DNA from: Streptomyces sp. SM11
Lineage (GTDB): Bacteria; Actinomycetota; Actinomycetes; Streptomycetales; Streptomycetaceae
Direction of reading: 5' to 3'
Assembly: GCF_002910905.1 (NCBI RefSeq)
Contig: NZ_NEUE01000239.1
Span: 1 to 37,139, forward strand
DNA length: 37,139 bases
A program made the translations under genes and the position numbers. Position 1 is the first letter of the stretch. Each line of letters begins with the position of its first letter. Positions 32,716 to 37,139 of this stretch are shown piece by piece. The notes under the pieces are model-generated. The model had not been told where the DNA came from, made no database searches, and saw only the letters and a list, made by a program, of their open reading frames with translations.

Positions 32716-33990
32716 TCAGCGGGACGAACGGCTCCTTCTCCCCTTTCGGAGGCCGAACACGGCGGCTCCGAGGACGAGAACCGCGACGCCGGAGATCACC
32801 GTGCCCAGAGGCAGGGCGAAGGCAAGGACCGCGCAGCCGGTCAGGCCGACGGCGGGGACGAGGCGGTTCGGTCGCCCTTCGCCGGGAGTGAGGGTCCAGG
32901 CGGAGGCGTTGGCGACGGCGTAGTAGGCCAGCACACCGAAGGAGGAGAACCCGATCGCTCCGCGTACGTCGGTGGTCGCGGCGAGCACGGCGACGACGGC
33001 GCCGACGGCGAGTTCGGCGCGGTGGGGGACACCGAAGCGGGGGTGGACGGCGGCCAGGGCGGGCGGCAGGTGCCGATCGCGGGCCATGGCCAGGGTGGTG
33101 CGGGAAACTCCGAGGATCAGCGCGAGCAGTGAGCCGAGGGCTGCGACGGCGGCGCCCACGCGTACGACGGGCACCAGCCAGTCGGCCCCCGAGGCGCGTA
33201 CGGCGTCCGCCAGCGGAGCGGTCGCGTCCGCCAGGCCGCCCGGACCCAGCACCGCCAGGGCGGCCCCGGCGACGAGGGCGTACACGGCGAGGGTGATGCC
33301 GAGCGCGATCGGAATGGCGCGCGGAATGGTGCGGGCGGGGTCGCGGACCTCCTCGCCGAGGGTGGCGATGCGGGCGTACCCGGCGAAGGCGAAGAACAGC
33401 AGACCCGCGGACCGGATCACCCCGCTGGCGTCGGCGTCCGAGCCGATACGCACCCGCGCGCCGTCCGCACCGGACGAGGTCAGGGCGGCGATGGTCACGG
33501 CGGCGAGCACGGCCAGGACCACCGCGACGATGACCCGGGTGAGCCGCGCCGACTTCTGCACCCCGGCGCAGTTCACCGCGGTCAGCGCCACCACGGCGGC
33601 CACCGCCACCGCGCGTTCCTGACCGGGCCACAGGTATGCGCCGACCGTGAGAGCCATGGCCGCGCAGGAGGCGGTCTTGCCCACGACGAACGCCCAGCCG
33701 GCCACATAGCCCCAGAAGTCGCCCAGGCGTTCGCGGCCGTAGACATAGGTGCCGCCGGACAGGGGGTAGCGGGCGGCCAGCCTCGCCGAGGAGGTCGCGT
33801 TGCAGTAGGCCACGACCGCGGCCAGGGCCAGGGCGAGCAGCAGTCCGGAACCGGCGACCTCCGCCGCCGGGCCCAACGCCACGAAGACCCCGGCCCCGAT
33901 CATCGATCCCAGGCCGATCACCACCGCGTCGAGCACGCCCAGGCGGCGCCGCATCCCGCCCGACCCCTCCGCGACACCCACCGTGTTCAC
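32716..33990 (-). CDS. APC superfamily amino acid permease
   Basis: 424 residues from the GTG at 33990, which has AGGGAG five bases upstream; an internal ATG at about 33954 is a second option. About twelve hydrophobic helices are visible. Helix 1 carries the APC substrate motif VVIGLGSMIGAGVFVALGPAA, followed by RYPLSGGTYVYGRERLG and the helix 6-7 loop AFAGYARIATLGEEVRDPARTIPRAI, all diagnostic of amino acid/polyamine/organocation transporters. The helix 8 region has SRTTLAMARDRHLPPALAAVHPRFGVP split by the usual basic loop. It should import amino acids or amines by proton or Na+ symport; the substrate cannot be told. It appears as a single gene facing away from the Zur-controlled L32 gene. 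Confidence 0.87.
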   Translation of the reverse strand: MNTVGVAEGSGGMRRRLGVLDAVVIGLGSMIGAGVFVALGPAAEVAGSGLLLALALAAVVAYCNATSSARLAARYPLSGGTYVYGRERLGDFWGYVAGWAFVVGKTASCAAMALTVGAYLWPGQERAVAVAAVVALTAVNCAGVQKSARLTRVIVAVVLAVLAAVTIAALTSSGADGARVRIGSDADASGVIRSAGLLFFAFAGYARIATLGEEVRDPARTIPRAIPIALGITLAVYALVAGAALAVLGPGGLADATAPLADAVRASGADWLVPVVRVGAAVAALGSLLALILGVSRTTLAMARDRHLPPALAAVHPRFGVPHRAELAVGAVVAVLAATTDVRGAIGFSSFGVLAYYAVANASAWTLTPGEGRPNRLVPAVGLTGCAVLAFALPLGTVISGVAVLVLGAAVFGLRKGRRSRSSR

Positions 33991-34078
33991 GCGCACTCCC
34001 TGTCGACCCGCTTCAAAGATCCCAGCGCACCGTAGCCGAGCCGGCTGTCGCGCCAGAAGCCGCCCCACCTATTCGATT

Positions 34079-34095
34079 ATGACTATCGTTCTCAT
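34079..34095. promoter_or_regulatory. Zur-box candidate before the alternative L32 gene
   Basis: ATGACTATCGTTCTCAT is an imperfect dyad (ATGA...TCAT, with AT-rich core) resembling actinobacterial Zur sites. It sits 35 bases upstream of the L32 ATG in an A/T-rich island, the expected place for zinc-dependent repression. The identity of the downstream gene strongly supports the call. Confidence 0.7.
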
Positions 34096-34130
34096 GTAGC
34101 GTTTCGGGACCGACGTCAAAGGTGGTCCCC

Positions 34131-34301
34131 ATGGCAGTCCCGAAGCGGAAAATGTCCCGCAGCAACACCCGTCACCGCCGCGCCCAGTGGAAGGCGGTGA
34201 CGCCCCAACTGGTGTCCGTCACGGTCGACGGTTCCGTCCACCAGGTGCCCCAGCGACTGGTGAAGGCCTACGAGCGAGGCCTCCTGCGCCCCGAGGGCTG
34301 A
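34131..34301 (+). CDS. rpmF: ribosomal protein L32, zinc-independent (cysteine-free) paralogue
   Basis: 56 residues starting MAVPKRKMSRSNTRHRRAQW, which is the L32 signature, followed by KAVTPQLVSV and a basic C-terminus (QRLVKAYERGLL). Normal Streptomyces L32 has four cysteines (CxxC...CxxC) holding zinc; none occurs here, so this is the C-minus form. Such paralogues replace the zinc-binding protein in the large subunit under zinc starvation, releasing zinc for other uses, and are repressed by Zur. A Zur-like site lies just upstream. In other actinomycetes a CobW-type GTPase and further C-minus ribosomal proteins follow; here only a broken CobW-like remnant is seen. Confidence 0.93.
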   Translation: MAVPKRKMSRSNTRHRRAQWKAVTPQLVSVTVDGSVHQVPQRLVKAYERGLLRPEG

Positions 34302-34323
34302 TCCCTCACGGCGCGGAAACCTC

Positions 34324-34381
34324 CTGCCCGTCACCGCGTTTTCCGGGCGCCGGAAAGACCACGCCGCTCAACACGGAACCG
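34324..34381 (+). pseudogene. remnant of a CobW/zinc-chaperone GTPase start
   Basis: LPVTAFSG in one frame runs directly into GAGKTTPLNTEP in another (frame change at about 34346). Joined, they give the beginning of CobW-family GTPases, LPVTVLSGFLGAGKTTLLN, lacking the two residues FL, as expected from a deletion of about seven bases. The remainder of the gene is not recognisable. CobW-type proteins are typical partners of Zur-controlled L32 genes, which fits this position 22 bases after rpmF. Sequence to about 34590 contains a near-duplicate of TTCCTGGGCCTGCGCCAAG (about 34459-34507) and no other supportable gene. Confidence 0.5.
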
Positions 34382-34591
34382 GCAGGAGGCCACGGGCTCG
34401 CCGAGCGCGGACTCGCCCCGTACGAGGACGACGAACGCGCCCCGCACGCGCGACTCCTTCTTCCTGGGCCTGCGCCAAGGCCTTCCTCGGCCTGCGCCAA
34501 GACGGAACGGACGTCCTGTCGCTGGGCGAACCGCTTCGGCTGGAGGTGAGCCACCGCGAGAACCTCTGGGGCAGGCGAGACGGGTCGACGG

Positions 34592-34756
34592 ATGCCCGCA
34601 GGACCACCGAACCGGACCGTCCAGGGCCGCACCCAGTCGCTGGACGGGGCCGTTCTCCGCGTCCATTCCGAAGAGTGGCCGGTCTACTTCACCACGGGGC
34701 ACGAGCCGACCGCCGCGGCAGCTCCGCGGGAACCGCCCGAGAAGCGCAGGCTCTGA
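34592..34756 (+). CDS. small ORF, possibly the tail of a decayed gene
   Basis: 54 codons from an ATG at 34592, reading MPAGPPNRTVQGRTQSLDG then AVLRVHSEEWPVYFTTGHEP and ending PPEKRRL. The middle looks protein-like, the ends do not, and no ribosome site is evident. It may be what is left of a gene downstream of the CobW-like remnant. I do not recognise it. Confidence 0.25.
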   Translation: MPAGPPNRTVQGRTQSLDGAVLRVHSEEWPVYFTTGHEPTAAAAPREPPEKRRL

Positions 34757-34905
34757 CGAGTTCATGCACGACAGATGGTGAGAGATCGAGCGGCGGCCCC
34801 GAGTATGACGGTGGTGGGCGGTTTCGATGCGTATCCAGGACGAGTTGCGGTGAATGGCGCATTCCGACTGGTTCAGCGCGCCGAGGGAAATGTAGCGTCG
34901 CGATC

Positions 34906-35408
34906 ATGGAAACGCTGATCGGAACCACCACTGACCAGGCGCCGGCGAACCCGGCCGCGACCGAAGACATGCTGGCCACTCAGCCGGTCGGCTACTGGTG
35001 CGGGCTGACCCATACGACCGTCACGCGGCATCTACGTGACGCGATGGCCAGGATCGACGTCACGCAGCCGCAGTACTGGGTACTCAACCGCGTGAACGGC
35101 GGCCCCACGGCGCCGAGCCGTGAGGAGGTCGTCGCTCAGCTGACGCACCTTGCCGACGGGCCGCACGAGATCGCCAGGGCCGTCGACCAGTTGCTCCACC
35201 GCGCGTGCTCCGGATCGGTGATGGGCGGCGCCTGCACCTCACGGAGGCCGGGGAGACCGCCCGAGCGCGGCTCCGTGAACTGGCGACCGAGGTACGCGCC
35301 GTGGTCCACAAGGACATCAGCGACGAGGAGTACGTGGCGGCGCTCAAGGTACTGCGCAAGATGCTGACCAACGTCAAGGGCGACGGGGTCCCTGGTAATC
35401 CGTTCTGA
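34906..35408 (+). pseudogene. MarR-family regulator gene with a frameshift
   Basis: From the ATG at 34906 the frame reads through LTHTTVTRHLRDAMARIDVT, QPQYWVLNRVNGG, APSREEVVAQLTHLADGP and AVDQLLHRA, then loses sense. From 35205 a second frame continues LRIGDGRRLHLTEAGETARA, then RELATEVRAVVHKDISDEEY and ALKVLRKMLTNV to a stop at 35408. Together they make one winged-helix protein of about 165 residues with the wing (DGRRLHLTEAG) and C-terminal dimer helix of MarR regulators. One missing base near 35205-35210 (GCGTGCTCC for GCGTGGCTCC) explains the break. A sequencing error is the main alternative. The gene is otherwise well preserved, so the loss is recent. Its target is unknown. Confidence 0.7.
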
Positions 35409-35430
35409 TTCCGCGATCTCGTGACAGACC

Positions 35431-35545
35431 CGCCCGGGAACGGGTGCGGCCATCGCGTGGTCACCGGGGGTTGCGCGGACTCCAGAAGATCGTGCGGTGG
35501 CCGCGGGCCACAGCGGTAGCCCCTGCCCGCCGGCGAGCGGTGTTC
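35431..35545 (+). mobile_element. degraded copy of the left end of the IS701-type element
   Basis: The stretch starting CCCGGGAACGGGTGCGGCCA aligns by eye, with a few gaps, to the start of the transposase element at 36716 onward: both share GGGAACGGGTGCGGCCA, AGAAGAT...CGGTGGCCGCGGG.CACAGC and GCGTTCGA-like blocks in the same order and orientation. Only about 110 bases remain, and there is no transposase after them. It marks an old insertion site 3' of the MarR gene. Confidence 0.55.
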
Positions 35546-36115
35546 GACCACGCCCTCCCTGGGCCCGCCGGGCCGGAGGCGGCGACGGTGAACTCGTCCA
35601 CGTCCAAGAGTGCTCTGCTGCCGCCATTGAAGACGAGGGTGGAACGTGGTGGTGCCGGCCGGACGGTCAGTCAGGTTCGTGGAGCCGTCCTGGAACGTCT
35701 CCCGGCCTTCCCGTGACGGGGACGGCCACTGACCGAGTGAAGGTGACCTTGGCCTTCGAGCCGTGCCTTCGCCTGTTTCCGGGGCCTCCCCATCGTCGGC
35801 CCGGGCCATGACGCGCCCGCCGGTGGAGATCGGCCACGGCGAGCACGTTGCCGCGCCGACGCTCCGGTTAGCTGGTGGCAGCAGACATCTGGGGCAGGCG
35901 GCGGACACCTGCACAGCGGCGACCACCATCTCCGCAAGGACGTTCGATCACGCTTCGAGCACTCCCAGGCGTCCGGCTCTCCACCGTTCGTGCTCAACGG
36001 CGATACGTCTCCAGCAGCCGCCGTAAAAGACATACCGTAGCTGGCTCTCCGAGCGACGGCCAGCACCGGTTGTGGTCGGTGCAGTGACCGCTGTGGTTCG
36101 CCAGGAGGAAAGGAC
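35546..36115. other. stretch without a supportable gene
   Basis: 570 bases of mixed composition, less GC-biased in places than the rest of the window. Frames on both strands give Arg/Pro/Ser-rich or cysteine-rich chance translations. No RNA gene, terminator or known motif was recognised. It lies between the two IS-related ends. Confidence 0.4.
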
Positions 36116-36391
36116 GTGGCGTTCGTGGGGCTGGCGATCGACCATGACGGGGGCGAGGAGTGTCGCGAAGGGCGTTCGATGGCGAGGTCACGTGTACGGA
36201 CAGCGGCATGGGACATTGCCGTCTTGGCCTTTGAGATCACGGGCGGCTTGCACGCACCCGCGCCCGCCTTCGCTCCTCATCTGCGTCCGTGCCGGGGTTG
36301 CCGAATTCTGTGCCCTAGCTCTTGCCTTCCTCGTCAGGCCCGATATGAGACGGCACAGCGTCGAGACCGCCTTCGACAGCAGTGCGCTTGA
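36116..36391 (+). CDS. possible small ORF with strong ribosome site
   Basis: AGGAGG ends seven bases before the GTG at 36116, which opens a 91-codon frame beginning MAFVGLAIDHDGGEECREGR. The later part contains a CRGCRILCPSSC cluster and reads like chance sequence, and it overlaps the opposite-strand hypothetical gene by 77 bases. The good Shine-Dalgarno is the only strong argument; it may be the start of a decayed gene. Confidence 0.25.
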   Translation: MAFVGLAIDHDGGEECREGRSMARSRVRTAAWDIAVLAFEITGGLHAPAPAFAPHLRPCRGCRILCPSSCLPRQARYETAQRRDRLRQQCA

Positions 36392-36734
36392 GCTCCTCGC
36401 TCCACGGCTGCCCCTTCATGAGGTGGTTGAAGGCATCCATCGCCGACCACATAAGCACGAAGGCGATGTAGGGCGAGCGATCGGAGGGGTTGCCCGCGTC
36501 CTGGCGATAGGTCGGTTCACCGTAGAGCACCACCTTGTCGTCGGCAGTGTCGTCGAAGAAGCACTGTGCGGCGGTGAGTGTCGGATGGGCAAGCTGGGTC
36601 TCACCGGTCCAAGCGGCGAGCAGCGGAGCGCCGAGCCGCTTGAGGAGCGGGGTCACGTTGATGAACTGGTTAGTACTCCAGCTGTAGATCGCGATCTTGC
36701 TGGGCGGGGCTGGTCCGGGAACGGGTGCGGCCAC
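36315..36734 (-). CDS. hypothetical protein, probably a 3' fragment cut by the IS element
   Basis: 139 codons. From about residue 12 the sequence is convincing protein: KIAIYSWSTNQFINVTPLLK, LAAWTGETQLAHPTLTAAQCF, VVLYGEPTYRQD, SPYIAFVLMWSAMDAFNHLM and a charged end. The first residues (MAAPVPGPAPP) are translated from the edge of the IS701-type element, so the native N-terminus has probably been displaced to beyond the insertion or lost. The Met used here is therefore likely an artefact. I do not recognise the family. Confidence 0.5.
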   Translation of the reverse strand: MAAPVPGPAPPSKIAIYSWSTNQFINVTPLLKRLGAPLLAAWTGETQLAHPTLTAAQCFFDDTADDKVVLYGEPTYRQDAGNPSDRSPYIAFVLMWSAMDAFNHLMKGQPWSEELKRTAVEGGLDAVPSHIGPDEEGKS

Positions 36735-37139
36735 CGGTGATCATCGGTGTGTGAAGACAGAAGATCAGACGGTGGCCGCGGGTCACAGCATAGATCCTGC
36801 TCGCTGGCAGGAGGCGTTCGAGGCCTTGATGGGCCGTATCGCGGGACGGTTCGTCCGGGTGGAACCCCGTCGCCGGGCGAGGGCGTTCGTCCTCGGGTTG
36901 CTGTCGGGCCTGCCGCGCAAGAACTGCTGGACGCTCGCCGAGCATGCCGGGGACGCGAATCCGCATGGTCTGCAGCACCTGCTGTCGAGGGCCAGATGGG
37001 ACGCCGACGCGGTACGCGATGACATCCGGGGCTTCGTCGTTGAGCACCTGCACCACGAGGACGCGGTGCTGGTCGTGGACGAGACCGGCGACCTGAAGAA
37101 GGGCACCGGCACGGTGGGCGTGCAGCGCCAGTACACCGG
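36715..37139 (+). mobile_element. left part of an IS701-type insertion sequence, continuing past the right edge
   Basis: The element seems to begin near the CCGGGAACGGGTGCGGCCAC shared with the degraded copy at 35431, 30-40 bases before the transposase start. The other end, terminal repeats and target duplication are outside the window, so the exact boundary is not fixed. Confidence 0.6.
36751..37139 (+). CDS. IS701-family transposase, N-terminal part
   Basis: 129 codons are open from the GTG at 36751 to the window end. The N-terminal region PARWQEAFEALMGRIAGRF, the block RARAFVLGLLSGLPRKNCW with TLAEHAGDANPHGLQHLL, and the DDE first-aspartate region VLVVDETGDLKKGTGTVGVQ with RQYT are the standard beginning of IS701-family DDE transposases of Streptomyces. 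The catalytic Asp is in VVDETGD. No frameshift or stop is seen in the visible part, so the copy may be active, in contrast to the degraded end 1.3 kb to the left. Confidence 0.88.
   Translation, partial: MKTEDQTVAAGHSIDPARWQEAFEALMGRIAGRFVRVEPRRRARAFVLGLLSGLPRKNCWTLAEHAGDANPHGLQHLLSRARWDADAVRDDIRGFVVEHLHHEDAVLVVDETGDLKKGTGTVGVQRQYT

Noticed and set aside
1..37139. tRNA, rRNA or CRISPR array
   Set aside because: No cloverleaf-like segment ending in a T-arm sequence, no rRNA signature and no regularly spaced repeats were noticed; a tRNAscan or CRISPR search was not possible here.

Overview
The window is very GC-rich, has actinomycete-type GTG/ATG starts, and carries a CchA-type hydroxyornithine formyltransferase behind an iron box and a cysteine-free L32 behind a Zur-like box. 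All of this points to a Streptomyces chromosome, probably accessory rather than core sequence. The calls come from reading the sequence and remembered family motifs; no database was searched.

Layout. 1-1.1 kb: C-terminally open MraY/WecA-like sugar-phosphate transferase (minus). 1.4-3.4 kb: amidohydrolase of the YtcJ type and a small downstream gene interrupted by an in-frame TGA (minus). 3.65-5.5 kb: iron-box-controlled operon of a formyltransferase and an arginine dihydrolase/DDAH-like enzyme, closed by a strong hairpin. 5.5-8.3 kb: stand-alone EF-G domain IV-like protein, secreted small protein, and a two-gene ABC exporter (minus). 8.7-10.1 kb: FMO-like flavoprotein monooxygenase.

10.15-27.9 kb is the centre of the window: a polyunsaturated-fatty-acid-type (Pfa) secondary lipid synthase. 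A rightward operon encodes a thioester reductase, a PfaD-type FMN enoyl reductase, a PfaA-like KS-AT-ACP-KR-DH protein with only one ACP, and a PfaC-like KS-CLF-AT-DH-DH protein. A wax-ester synthase/DGAT-like acyltransferase is transcribed divergently across a 0.9 kb intergenic region. The working model is that the synthase builds a long (poly)unsaturated chain on the single ACP, the reductase releases it as aldehyde or alcohol, and the acyltransferase esterifies it. This resembles the logic of heterocyst glycolipid synthesis (HglE/HglD plus the HetM/HglB reductase) more than membrane EPA/DHA synthesis. No phosphopantetheinyl transferase gene is seen here.

28-34.3 kb: ComB-like phosphatase, then a metal/metalloid block. 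It has a truncated arsC, an ArsN-like acetyltransferase, ArsR, an ArsO-like flavoprotein with a cysteine-rich tail (three ArsR-type dyads in the divergent promoter), a DUF4396 membrane protein behind a CsoR-type copper dyad, an APC permease, and the Zur-type L32 gene. 34.3-37.1 kb is decaying sequence: a CobW-like remnant, a frameshifted MarR gene, a degraded IS end, a fragmentary gene, and the start of an intact-looking IS701-type transposase leaving the right edge.
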